Source of the DNA: Chryseobacterium gleum
GTDB lineage: Bacteria > Bacteroidota > Bacteroidia > Flavobacteriales_D > Crocinitomicaceae
DNA length: 64,000 bases
Assembly (NCBI GenBank): GCA_945897805.1
Contig: CAMDFX010000012.1
Location: forward strand, 1 to 64,000
Reading direction: 5' to 3'
Numbering within the stretch: the first letter of the stretch is position 1; each line of letters opens with the position of its first letter. This document shows, piece after piece, positions 1 to 8,815 of this stretch. The translations under genes were made by a program, and so were the position numbers. The notes beneath the pieces were generated by a model. The model was not told where the DNA came from and made no database searches. It saw nothing but the letters and a program-made list of their open reading frames with translations.

Positions 1-1713
1 ACAGGTCCTTTCTGGGGTTGGGATCCAAATGCAGGTCCAATCGCAACGAACAATGGGAATGGAACATTTACATTTACATTTGCTCCAGCTCCAACAGCGA
101 ACATGGAATATTTGTTGATTGTTGACGGTGTTCAAGAAAATTTGATTTCTGCGATGGTAAATGGCGGAACTTGTGCACCAATTACAGATTATACAAATTA
201 CGCAAATCGTATTTGGACTACAACAGATGCTTTAACTGTTTCTAATACTTACGGTCAATGTGGCGCTTGTTCAACTGTAAACCCTAATCAAATGGATTTA
301 CCTGTTACTTTCGAAGGTTCAGTTATTGAATACGGAGTAATTGGATTTGAAGGTGCTGAGGCTTCAACGATTGAAGTTGATCCAACAAATGCCGCAAATA
401 CTGTTGTAAAAGTGATTAAAGTAAACACAGCACAGCCATGGGCAGGAACAACAGTTACAGCTCCTGAAGAATTAGGTTTTGCTTCTCCGATTCCTTTCAC
501 TTCTGCTCAAACTCAAATGTCTGTGCGTGTTTGGTCTCCAGATGCAGGAATTGTTGTCAGACTTAAAGTTGAAAAACACAACAATCCAACGATTTCAGTT
601 GAAACAGATGCAATTTCAACAGTTGCAAATGGCTGGGAAACATTGGTGTTTGATTTTGCAAACGAAGGAACGGGAACAGCGGCTTTGAACTTGGCAAATA
701 CGTATGACAAAGCTTCAATCTTCTTTAATTATGGGGTGAACGGCGCAACAGCTGGTGAAAAAACATACTATTTTGATGACATTCAAATGTACAATCCAAC
801 AAGTGGAAATGACTTGTTAATCACAGTTGATGTTTGTTCTACAACAGCAAACGAAGTTAGAATGACAGGGCCTTTCTGGAATTGGGATCCAACAGCAGGA
901 CCATTCGCTGTGGACAATGGCAACGGAACATGGACTTTCACTTTTTCTCCAGCACCAACGGCTGATATGGAATATTTAGTGATTGTTGATAGTGTTCAAG
1001 AAAACTTAATTGCTGACATGCAAAACGGTGGAACTTGTGCGCCAGTAACTGACTATTTTGCTTATGCAAACAGAAAATGGATAGTAGGTTCTGGAGATGT
1101 GAATATCGCTTACGACCGTTGTGTTTCTTGTTCTTATCCTGATTTAATTATCACTACAGAAATCTGTGATAGTGCAAACAGTGTGAATCTGACAGGTCCA
1201 ATTTGGGGATGGAATCCAGCTTTTGGTCCTCAAGCGGTTAATAATGGAAATGGAACTTGGACATTTACAATTTCTCCAGCACCAAACGATACCTTGGAAT
1301 ATTTGTTAGTTAAAAATGGCGTTGTAGAGAACTTGATTCAAGAAATGGTAAACGGTGGCGGATGTGCTCCAATTACTGATTATGCAACTTACGCAAATCG
1401 TAGATGGTTGCTTGGTCAAGGTGATGTAGCCAACACTTATGGAAAATGTGGTTCTTGTATCGTTGGAATCGATGAAACTTCTTTTGAAAACTTGATGGTT
1501 TATCCAAATCCTTCTGCTGCAATCTTTACAGTTTCAAACAATACACAAATTGAAAAACTTACTTTGTATTCAATCATCGGAGAAAAAGTACTTGAAAAAT
1601 CAATCCAATCAACAACATCAACGTTGGATTTATCTGCAATGGCTGCTGGAATCTACCACTTGAATATTCAAGTTGGTGGCGAAACGAAAACCATTCAGTT
1701 GATTAAAGAATAA
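1..1713 (+). CDS. T9SS-exported multi-domain carbohydrate-binding protein (5' end missing)
   Basis: The frame is open from base 1, so the N-terminus lies outside the window. In order it holds the tail of a roughly 107-residue repeat (to nt ~273), a beta-sandwich CBM-like domain (nt ~290-810), two full copies of the repeat (nt ~815-1137 and ~1138-1460) and a T9SS type A sorting domain (nt ~1480-1713, beginning around VYPNPS). Repeat copies share TGPxWxWxP, GNGTWTFT, EYL, VQENLI, a GGTCAP-type cysteine motif and a closing CxxC. From memory, such repeats and the middle CBM-like domain recur in flavobacterial GH16 laminarinases, so the missing part may be catalytic; that is inference. The GH16 gene follows after a terminator, which supports a role in beta-glucan binding outside the cell. 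Confidence 0.8.
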   Translation, partial: TGPFWGWDPNAGPIATNNGNGTFTFTFAPAPTANMEYLLIVDGVQENLISAMVNGGTCAPITDYTNYANRIWTTTDALTVSNTYGQCGACSTVNPNQMDLPVTFEGSVIEYGVIGFEGAEASTIEVDPTNAANTVVKVIKVNTAQPWAGTTVTAPEELGFASPIPFTSAQTQMSVRVWSPDAGIVVRLKVEKHNNPTISVETDAISTVANGWETLVFDFANEGTGTAALNLANTYDKASIFFNYGVNGATAGEKTYYFDDIQMYNPTSGNDLLITVDVCSTTANEVRMTGPFWNWDPTAGPFAVDNGNGTWTFTFSPAPTADMEYLVIVDSVQENLIADMQNGGTCAPVTDYFAYANRKWIVGSGDVNIAYDRCVSCSYPDLIITTEICDSANSVNLTGPIWGWNPAFGPQAVNNGNGTWTFTISPAPNDTLEYLLVKNGVVENLIQEMVNGGGCAPITDYATYANRRWLLGQGDVANTYGKCGSCIVGIDETSFENLMVYPNPSAAIFTVSNNTQIEKLTLYSIIGEKVLEKSIQSTTSTLDLSAMAAGIYHLNIQVGGETKTIQLIKE

Positions 1714-1734
1714 TTTATTTAATTAAATTTACAA

Positions 1735-1764
1735 AGAAAGGGAGGTATTTATATCTCCCTTTTT
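1735..1764 (+). terminator. Rho-independent terminator
   Basis: A hairpin with arms GGGAGGT and ATCTCCC (one G-T pair) is followed by five T. It separates the preceding T9SS protein from the GH16 gene, 13 nt before the next ATG. Confidence 0.75.
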
Positions 1765-1777
1765 AATACAACAAACA

Positions 1778-2794
1778 ATGAAAAAAATTATCTTATTTGC
1801 AGCATTTCTAATTCTTCATTCATTTTCTCATGCGCAATGGGTGATGGTGTGGTCAGACGAATTTGAATCAACAACCTTAGACAATTCCAAATGGAATTTT
1901 GATATTGGAGGCAATGGTTGGGGAAACAACGAAGCGCAATATTACACCAATAGTGCAACGAATTTGAGTATCGCTGGAGGAGAAGTAACAATCACTGCGC
2001 GAGAAGAACAATTTGGAACGAATGACTACACCTCTTCAAAAATTTTATCGAAAGGATTATTTGATGTAAAATTTGGAAAAATTGAAGCAAGAATCAAATG
2101 TCCGATGGGAAAAGGTATTTGGCCGGCTTTCTGGATGCTTGGTACAAATATCTCTGAAGTTTCCTGGCCTGCTTGTGGCGAAATTGATGTAATGGAGCAC
2201 ATCAACAACGACACAAAAATCAATGGAACTGCGCATTGGGACAATGTTGGACACATTTATATGGGTGGAATTTCAACTTTAGATGCGGCACAATATCACA
2301 TTTATGCTATTGAATGGACAGCAACCAACATCAAATGGTTTGCGGATGGCAATTTGTATTATCAGCTAAATATAACAAACGGAATTAACGGAACTAATGA
2401 ATTCCAATTGCCTTTCTATTTAATTTTAAACTTAGCAGTTGGTGGCGATTGGCCAGGTTATCCTGATGCTACAACCGTTTTTCCTGCTGAAATGAAGATT
2501 GATTACGTCCGCGTGTACAAAGATCAATTGGAAGCGACTCTTTCGGAAAACGAATTGGGAAATATCTCAGTAAGTCCAAATCCTACTTCAGGAATATTGA
2601 CCATCGAAAATCCTTCTGAAAGCAAATTGATTGCATACAAAGTTTTTGGTCTTGATGGAAAATTGAAACAAAACGCAACATTGGAAATCAATCAAAAAGA
2701 AATCGATTTACATAAACTTGAAAATGGTGCTTACTTTTTGAAATTAACGAATGAATTGAACCAAGAAAGCACGCAAAAAATTATCATTCAATAA
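1778..2794 (+). CDS. GH16 beta-glucanase (laminarinase type) with T9SS sorting domain
   Basis: Predicted extracellular endo-beta-1,3(4)-glucanase. Residues 1-20 form a signal peptide ending in SHAQ. The GH16 domain spans about 22-250, with the catalytic motif GEIDVMEH placing the nucleophile at Glu135, the helper at Asp137 and the acid/base at Glu140. The E-x-D-x-x-E spacing is the laminarinase/lichenase-type bulged version. Residues ~258-338 are a T9SS type A sorting domain (SPNPTSG near its start), so the enzyme should be secreted or anchored through type IX secretion. The ATG is 13 nt past the upstream terminator. Placement between a carbohydrate-binding protein and a glycosidase operon suggests laminarin or a similar glucan; the exact linkage cannot be read from sequence. 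Confidence 0.92.
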   Translation: MKKIILFAAFLILHSFSHAQWVMVWSDEFESTTLDNSKWNFDIGGNGWGNNEAQYYTNSATNLSIAGGEVTITAREEQFGTNDYTSSKILSKGLFDVKFGKIEARIKCPMGKGIWPAFWMLGTNISEVSWPACGEIDVMEHINNDTKINGTAHWDNVGHIYMGGISTLDAAQYHIYAIEWTATNIKWFADGNLYYQLNITNGINGTNEFQLPFYLILNLAVGGDWPGYPDATTVFPAEMKIDYVRVYKDQLEATLSENELGNISVSPNPTSGILTIENPSESKLIAYKVFGLDGKLKQNATLEINQKEIDLHKLENGAYFLKLTNELNQESTQKIIIQ

Positions 2795-2847
2795 TACTGT
2801 TGTCGGATAAAGAAACAAAAGATTATATGCTACTTTATCCAATAGTA
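2794..2847. other. Stem-loop after the GH16 gene
   Basis: Arms containing GGATAAAG and CTTTATCC, extended by imperfect TACTGTT/AATAGTA pairing, form a long hairpin directly behind the GH16 stop codon. There is no strong T run, so it may be an RNA 3'-end structure rather than a standard terminator. The flanking genes converge here. Confidence 0.45.
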
Positions 2848-2906
2848 GTTTTGTCATGGTTTTTAAACAAAAACAAACGCCAAAACTGAATTTATCTGTT
2901 CTTTTT

Positions 2907-2953
2907 ACGACGGATTTACATCCGTCGTTACAAATATTGCACTCCTACGGAGT
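2907..2953. repeat. Pair of perfect palindromes, probably a dispersed repeat
   Basis: A 9-bp perfect stem (ACGACGGAT, loop TTAC, ATCCGTCGT; 2907-2928) is followed 12 nt later by ACTCC-TAC-GGAGT (2941-2953). Both lie in the 193-bp gap between convergent genes. The GC-rich palindromes stand out from the AT-rich surroundings. I recall similar paired palindromes scattered in other Bacteroidota genomes, but no second copy is in this window. Confidence 0.5.
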
Positions 2954-2987
2954 TATGGGGGAAAGAAACGGATAATTATTAGAGAAA

Positions 2988-4253
2988 TTATTCAATAATC
3001 ATTTTACCCCATACAGAAGGGTTTGTATTAAATCCTTCTTTGTCTGAACTATTCCAGCGTTGTTGCTCGCTTCTGAGTTCATTTGAACCGCTTAAATCAA
3101 CCGCAATTTCAAATCCTAATGTCATTCCTGAAACCAAAGAAGTTTTATACAAATCTTTAAATGGAATGGCCATTTCAACTGAATAACCAGTGCTGTTTCC
3201 TTTGATTTTATAAGCTACTTCTTTCAAAATTTCTTCATTTTTCCAATTCCAAACGTAAGGATTTGCGCCGCAATTAATTCCAATGTGGTTGTCGCTCATC
3301 AATAAAAATTTGCGTTTTTCGCTGCTGTTTTGATTGGTTGAAAAGGCAATTTCAATCGCATCGCCGTTCCACAAATTGTTGCTTGTTTGATAGTTTACTC
3401 TTGGCGTTGAATCAGTGATTTGAAAAGCCATAAACAAACTGTCATTTTTTTGCATCACGGCAAATTTTTGATTTTCTCCGAAATTGGTAAAAGGTTGTTT
3501 CCACTCGCTTAAATCGCCGTCGATTTGAATCTTTTGTTTTGCATTTAATGCAGTCGTTTCTAATTTCAATTTCCCTGAAAAAGGAACAATTTTAATAGCG
3601 TTTATTTCAAATTCTCCTTCTGCAAAAAACTGGATAATCAATTGTTTCATGCTCGACATTTCAAAATCATTTTCCTCAAATGGAAACAGCGAAAATGGAA
3701 TTGTTACTTTGCTCCAAGCTTGCGTGATTTCTTTGTTTTGCACAAAGTTTTTCGAAAATCCTAGCCAAGATTGTTTGCCGGTATAATCCTCAAAACCAAA
3801 CGCCAAAGGGAGATTTTTAATGTTTTTTCCGGTCGAGCGAACTTCCAATTCCAACGCAATGGTATCGTTCAATCCGCCCATGTCTTTTGCCGTCCAAAAA
3901 TCCCAGCCAAAACCTAATCCAACCCAATCGCATCCGTCTAGGTCTTTGTTCCATTTGACATTCAAAAAAGTGTTTTGCGCATCTTCTTTCAATTTGACGT
4001 TAATGCATGAAGTGTTTTTCGAAAACCAAACTTCATCCGACATGTCGTTGCTGAAAATATCCAATTGATTGAATCCACGAATTGAAAATCCACTCGCATC
4101 CGCAGTTTCGTCATACAAGCCGATTCTTTTGAAAACGCGGTAGTCATTTACATCAACTTGATCTAATTTTTGGATTTTTAAAGTATCCTTTTGCGCTGCA
4201 ATTTGAAAGATGGACAAACAAATTGAAGCAATAGAAAGCGCTTTTATCATCAT
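2988..4253 (-). CDS. Secreted protein with CBM9-like C-terminal domain
   Basis: Residues 1-20 are a signal peptide (ends QIAAQ). The first half (~30-230) looks like a beta-sandwich of the galactose-binding type. The second half (~240-421) carries CBM9-like signatures: IDGDLSEW near its start, a WNGDAIEIAF stretch and a final NPSVWGKM. CBM9-like modules bind sugar chain ends or act as surface substrate-binding domains. No catalytic residues were recognised and no sorting domain is present. It is the last gene of the five-gene minus-strand operon; its ATG overlaps the upstream stop by 4 nt (ATGA), so the two are probably translationally coupled. Role inferred: glycan binding in the periplasm or at the surface. 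Confidence 0.7.
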   Translation of the reverse strand: MMIKALSIASICLSIFQIAAQKDTLKIQKLDQVDVNDYRVFKRIGLYDETADASGFSIRGFNQLDIFSNDMSDEVWFSKNTSCINVKLKEDAQNTFLNVKWNKDLDGCDWVGLGFGWDFWTAKDMGGLNDTIALELEVRSTGKNIKNLPLAFGFEDYTGKQSWLGFSKNFVQNKEITQAWSKVTIPFSLFPFEENDFEMSSMKQLIIQFFAEGEFEINAIKIVPFSGKLKLETTALNAKQKIQIDGDLSEWKQPFTNFGENQKFAVMQKNDSLFMAFQITDSTPRVNYQTSNNLWNGDAIEIAFSTNQNSSEKRKFLLMSDNHIGINCGANPYVWNWKNEEILKEVAYKIKGNSTGYSVEMAIPFKDLYKTSLVSGMTLGFEIAVDLSGSNELRSEQQRWNSSDKEGFNTNPSVWGKMIIE

Positions 4254-5257
4254 GGATTCAATGGTCCGTTTTCAGTGAAAATAATGTAATCCAATTTAGA
4301 TTTAGCAAAACCTGAAATTGGATTCGCCAAATGCAACATGTTGATTTGATTTATTTTATCTGAATTGTGTTGTCCGTTTCCATTCGCCGTGGCTGGACTT
4401 CCATTCACCAAACATGGAATGTCGCTGTATTTGATAGAAACCAATTTCCAACCAACCCAATCAATCGTAATTTGGTGAGAATACAAGTCTTCGGTCGCAG
4501 AATCAAAAGTACCGTTGGCATCTTCATCTTCTTGAAATTGGAAAAGCACCAAACTGTTTGTCAATCCAACTTCGCCATAAACCATCACATTGAAATACAA
4601 ATTACTTGGATTGGATGTCAATGGAAACAATGTCGCGCCGCTGTATGCCGTTGCTTTGAAATTGATCAAACCAACCAACCAATCCCAATCCACAGTTCCT
4701 GCCATATTGTAATATGAATTGCCTTCAGGTGCTGTGACATCCGATTTGATTTGGAAATCCATGTCAGCGCCAGCTTGAATAAAAGAAGTCCATCCTGTGT
4801 TGAAACCTGTTTCAAAATCTGTAATCAAAAAACCTGCATTTACTTTTGGATTAATTACTTTCACGTCAGTTATCAACGTATCTGGTAAACCTGGAAATGT
4901 AAGTTCTACTTTACATATTTCAGCGCGAAACATCGGTAAATTCGTCGTTGAACCATTCCACAAAGTTTGACTTGCATCAATAATTTTACTTGTTCCTGTC
5001 ATGATTTTTTCAGCGCCGCTGGTCATTCCGATCACACGCAATTTCCAAGGCGTAGTTTTCGCAATTTCTGCGGTGAAAAATACGGTTTCGGCTGCAGCAA
5101 AATCAACAGAGTCTTGGCTAGATTGCAATCCGTTGATGACACTGAAAGCGCCATTCAAATCCTCTAAAGAAGGCCCGTCAATTTTGTTTATTTCCTCCTT
5201 GCGACAAGAAGTGAACAAACTGAAACCTACTATTGAAATGATAAATATCTTTTTCAT
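4250..5257 (-). CDS. Predicted surface-exposed lipoprotein, glycan-binding candidate
   Basis: A lipoprotein signal peptide ends LFTSC with the lipidated Cys at residue 18. The next residues are Arg-Lys-Glu-Glu, which fits the K-(D/E)2 surface-export signal described for Flavobacteriia lipoproteins. The rest (~335 aa) looks all-beta: an N-terminal immunoglobulin/PKD-like part (~30-140) and a C-terminal beta-sandwich (~145-335) with several Trp residues (TVDWDW, IDWVGW). No SusD-like TPR helices are visible. It sits 4 nt behind the barrel gene and overlaps the CBM9-like gene. By position it could be the surface glycan-binding partner of the barrels, in the way SusE/SusF-type proteins accompany SusC; this is inference. 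Confidence 0.65.
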   Translation of the reverse strand: MKKIFIISIVGFSLFTSCRKEEINKIDGPSLEDLNGAFSVINGLQSSQDSVDFAAAETVFFTAEIAKTTPWKLRVIGMTSGAEKIMTGTSKIIDASQTLWNGSTTNLPMFRAEICKVELTFPGLPDTLITDVKVINPKVNAGFLITDFETGFNTGWTSFIQAGADMDFQIKSDVTAPEGNSYYNMAGTVDWDWLVGLINFKATAYSGATLFPLTSNPSNLYFNVMVYGEVGLTNSLVLFQFQEDEDANGTFDSATEDLYSHQITIDWVGWKLVSIKYSDIPCLVNGSPATANGNGQHNSDKINQINMLHLANPISGFAKSKLDYIIFTENGPLNP

Positions 5258-5261
5258 GCGA

Positions 5262-6959
5262 TTAAAATTTCATAACATAAAACAACATCAATTGTTTGAT
5301 ATTGTATGGGTTTAAAGTATTAAAATTGTTTTTGTTTTGTTCATATAAACAAGCCAAATAAACGTCTTTCGAAAAGTTGAATTTCAAACCTGCAGAAAGA
5401 TTAAGCTCTTGTCCATCTACAATAAACGGACTAAAATTAATGATTTCTCCTTTGTCATTTCTCACAGGCAACAATTCATTTCCAACGCTTGAAAACATAA
5501 ATGCGTTTCCAAGAATAGACAAATCTTTCACAATTTCCAATTCAATACCCACATTTACTGTGGTTGATTTCAAACTGATTTTCTCAAAAGATAAATCACT
5601 TTTGCGTTGTGTATTTTGATAAGCAACACCAATATTGACGATTTGTTTCAATTTCCATTTCAACAAATTTGAAACATCAAAAACCAAGTTTCCTTTCAGG
5701 TAATCAAACGTTTTCAAATTCAATGTTCCTTGTCCTCTGATTTCGCTCAACTTGTAGTAAGTTGCAGTAACGGCTACAATCTTCTTTTTGTCCTCAAAAG
5801 AAAGTGTTGAATAAATTCCTTTTCGATTGAAAGTTGCTGTTCCATAAGGCAACGCGTTGTTGATTGAAGGATTGTATGCCATAATTCCCGTGTTGATTGA
5901 ACTTGTGTACAAAGTTGGATCATTATACAAATCATACATTGACAAAGGCCTCACAATTTGTGCGTTGGTGTAACGATCGTAGTAATTATTTACTTGATTG
6001 TAATCCACTCTTTTGGATTGTGCACCGGCACTTCTAAAATCTGCGCCATTGTCCATGTAACCCAAATTGAATTTGATGCCCAATTTTTTCGCTTCGACAT
6101 TCAATTTTGCATTCATGAAATAATCTGACAATTTTCCTTCATTGTCTTGCGATGAAAAACTGTTAGAAAATCCTGTTTCACCATCAATTCCCAATTTGAT
6201 TTTATCGAATTCCATACCGGATGCAAATGTTCCTGTTGAAACGCTGTTTCTATATGCATCGTTGGATGCTGCAGTTTGTTTCAAATCAAAAACGCTGACA
6301 TGATTTCCTCCAATCGTGAAATATTTACTTTGCACAATGGTGATATTTCCACCGCCGTAAAATCTTTCCAAAATATTGGTCATGTTCGTTGGATTCATTC
6401 TCGTGATAAATCCGTTGAATTTCATTTCTTGAATCACTTTTGGAAATTTCAACGCAAAATCTGCTGCAGCACCTTGTTGACGCCAAGTGTTGTTTTTGTA
6501 GAAAGTTTCATAGTTCACAATGTCTTCCTTGATTTTCAGGGAAGCCGTTGATTGAACCAACATATCTGCATTGTGATTGTAAAAAGTATAAGGCGATAAT
6601 TTGTAGTCAATGTTTCCTATTTGATATCTCAAAACATTGGCCGCAACACCTTTGACATACAATTGTCGAACGTCAAAATTGACGCCACTTCCCCAAAAAC
6701 CACCGAAATCGTTTTTGATACGGATCATTCCTAAAATTTCTGTTGTTGCATTTGGATTGATTTTAAAACCTAAATCAAGCAAGGCATATCCACCGGTCAT
6801 TTTTCTTGCAGTGACTGTATCCTCCGCATCTGTTTTGGAGGTGAAATCAGAATGCGATAACAATGAACGAGCGCCACCGACAAATTGTACTTTTTTTCCT
6901 TCTTGTGCAAAAGCGGAAAAACTGCCTAAAAGGATTGCTATATATAATGTAAATCTCAT
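5262..6959 (-). CDS. Outer-membrane beta-barrel protein of the glucan operon (565 aa)
   Basis: A signal peptide (residues 1-19, ends AFAQ) is followed by a long run of alternating amphipathic beta-strands. The protein closes with a terminal Phe (YVMKF), the usual outer-membrane assembly signal. There is no TonB box, plug domain or carboxypeptidase-like N-terminal domain, so it is not a SusC-type receptor. Gaps to its neighbours are 2 and 4 nt. I cannot place it in a named family. Working idea: a porin-like or enzyme-bearing barrel for glucan fragments, acting with the adjacent 617-aa barrel. Confidence 0.6.
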   Translation of the reverse strand: MRFTLYIAILLGSFSAFAQEGKKVQFVGGARSLLSHSDFTSKTDAEDTVTARKMTGGYALLDLGFKINPNATTEILGMIRIKNDFGGFWGSGVNFDVRQLYVKGVAANVLRYQIGNIDYKLSPYTFYNHNADMLVQSTASLKIKEDIVNYETFYKNNTWRQQGAAADFALKFPKVIQEMKFNGFITRMNPTNMTNILERFYGGGNITIVQSKYFTIGGNHVSVFDLKQTAASNDAYRNSVSTGTFASGMEFDKIKLGIDGETGFSNSFSSQDNEGKLSDYFMNAKLNVEAKKLGIKFNLGYMDNGADFRSAGAQSKRVDYNQVNNYYDRYTNAQIVRPLSMYDLYNDPTLYTSSINTGIMAYNPSINNALPYGTATFNRKGIYSTLSFEDKKKIVAVTATYYKLSEIRGQGTLNLKTFDYLKGNLVFDVSNLLKWKLKQIVNIGVAYQNTQRKSDLSFEKISLKSTTVNVGIELEIVKDLSILGNAFMFSSVGNELLPVRNDKGEIINFSPFIVDGQELNLSAGLKFNFSKDVYLACLYEQNKNNFNTLNPYNIKQLMLFYVMKF

Positions 6960-6961
6960 GA

Positions 6962-8815
6962 TTAAAAGAATATTTTTAGTTCAACAGTAGTTTCTGTGCC
7001 GGCATATTTGTCCAAGGAATAATTGGCGTCGTTGTATTTAAACCAGCGCTGACGGACATACAAACCAGTGTTTTTTGCCAATTGAAAATCCAGTCCGATG
7101 GCATAGCTCAATCCCGTTTGATTTTTGGGAAGATTTGAAACAACATCTAATTGCGTTTGTGTATTGGCAATCATTCTGTCGTATCCAAAATAGTTTGAAA
7201 TCACCAATTTTGGGAATAACAAGTAATAAATCTCCAATTGATTGTTGTAGCTCTGCAAATATGCTTTTTTAGAATATTTTGGAAGCGCTGAAAAATCACT
7301 TTGAACAGTATGAAATCCACCCAAATAAAAGAACATCAATTCACGGTTGAACAATTTGAAGTTGGTTTTATAACTCACTTCCAAAGAATTAAAACCTTTT
7401 GCAGTGATTGAATCTGTGATTTGCAGCGTTTCATAAACGCCTCTGTAGATCTTATTGATATTGTTGTAAGGACCAACATTTGCCGGAAATCCCCATCTCC
7501 AAAATCTTGACATGGCTAAATTATTCGCTGTATGTCCATAAGTGATTTTATCTGAAAGCGCGATAATTTCTTTCGCAGCGCTGTATCCGATGGCAATTTT
7601 TTGGTGTTTGAAAGGCATTTCTAAATTCAAAATCAATCCGCGGCGGTTGTTGGTCAATTGTCCGATTGAAACCAACGAACTAGCAAAAGGAATCAGTGAA
7701 GGTTGACTTCCTGGCGTTTCAGTATTGGTGAGCGCGCTGTTGTATTCCATGATGGAGGAATTCCAGAAAACACCATTGTTGTTGATCACATAAGGACTGA
7801 TTTGGTAGTATCGAACTTCCAAAGGAAAGTAAGTCGCTTTTTTCGAAAATTGAATTTTGATGTCCAACGCTTCGCCCCATTTTGCTTGGTAAGTTGGACT
7901 GTGGTAATTGCCGCTTCCAATTTCACCCAAAAGCGTTATTTCTTTGATTTTGAAATTGAATTCGGAAGTAATCAATTCATAACCCAAAACATTTTTTGTC
8001 AAACTATCAGAATACGTTTTGCTAGAAATGACATTTGCACTGACGAAATTCGATCCAAAATTCTTTTTGATTTTTCCAGCTGTCATCGTGTTTGGCAAAG
8101 GCAAAGCGCCACCGTTAAATTGCGATTTTCCGTGCATGAAAGCAAATGAAAAATCTTTCGGCAATCGCGCACCTTCGAGAATAAATCCTTGAAATGCTTG
8201 TTGTCCCCAACGAACATCTTGATTCAGAGCGCCATCTGTGTAAAAACGTTTGTATCGTTCTAAAACAGAACTTGTATTTGGATCCCAAGGATTTCTTTCA
8301 AACAAACTAAAACGATTGTAGCCAATGTTAGTCGCAAAAGTCATCGGACTCAATGAATACCAATGAATACCGCCTGTTTTTACAGAAAACATTCCGTATT
8401 TTGTAGAATGTGTTCCCGTTAAATTGATTCCTAAATTTAGTCCTTTTACATAATTTTTATCCGAACCTGTCATAGGATTCCAAAGGTAAAAATCGGTGCT
8501 GATCGAAGTGTTTTTCGATGGTCTTAAACCAATATTCAGCATCAATTCAGGAATGTTGCTATCGTCGCCAATAAAAACACGTTTATTGACACCTTTAAAT
8601 TCCGGATATTGCGTTTCCATACTTGAATAGCAAGCCAAAAAGCGGTAATAACCAGAAATAGAAATGTTGTCTAACGCTTTTGGTGCTTTTTTGGGAAATA
8701 GGCCAATTCCTGATTCACTTTTTGCAGTATCAGCGGGAGATTGAGCCATTCCAAAAAAGCTTTGAAAAGCAAAACCGACAATAAGTGAAGCGATATGTAG
8801 CTTTTTATTCTTCAT
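6962..8815 (-). CDS. Outer-membrane beta-barrel protein of the glucan operon (617 aa)
   Basis: Start taken at the ATG at 8815; an in-frame TTG one codon upstream (8818) is less likely. The signal peptide ends FGMAQ (~residue 25). After a short Lys/Pro-rich linker the chain is composed of amphipathic beta-strands with many aromatic residues, ending KIFF with a terminal Phe. No plug or TonB box was seen. The start overlaps the stop of the upstream glycosidase gene by 11 nt, implying coupled translation. Function unknown; with its neighbour it forms a two-barrel pair that is unusual for a polysaccharide locus. A structure prediction would show strand number and pore width. Confidence 0.6.
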   Translation of the reverse strand: MKNKKLHIASLIVGFAFQSFFGMAQSPADTAKSESGIGLFPKKAPKALDNISISGYYRFLACYSSMETQYPEFKGVNKRVFIGDDSNIPELMLNIGLRPSKNTSISTDFYLWNPMTGSDKNYVKGLNLGINLTGTHSTKYGMFSVKTGGIHWYSLSPMTFATNIGYNRFSLFERNPWDPNTSSVLERYKRFYTDGALNQDVRWGQQAFQGFILEGARLPKDFSFAFMHGKSQFNGGALPLPNTMTAGKIKKNFGSNFVSANVISSKTYSDSLTKNVLGYELITSEFNFKIKEITLLGEIGSGNYHSPTYQAKWGEALDIKIQFSKKATYFPLEVRYYQISPYVINNNGVFWNSSIMEYNSALTNTETPGSQPSLIPFASSLVSIGQLTNNRRGLILNLEMPFKHQKIAIGYSAAKEIIALSDKITYGHTANNLAMSRFWRWGFPANVGPYNNINKIYRGVYETLQITDSITAKGFNSLEVSYKTNFKLFNRELMFFYLGGFHTVQSDFSALPKYSKKAYLQSYNNQLEIYYLLFPKLVISNYFGYDRMIANTQTQLDVVSNLPKNQTGLSYAIGLDFQLAKNTGLYVRQRWFKYNDANYSLDKYAGTETTVELKIFF

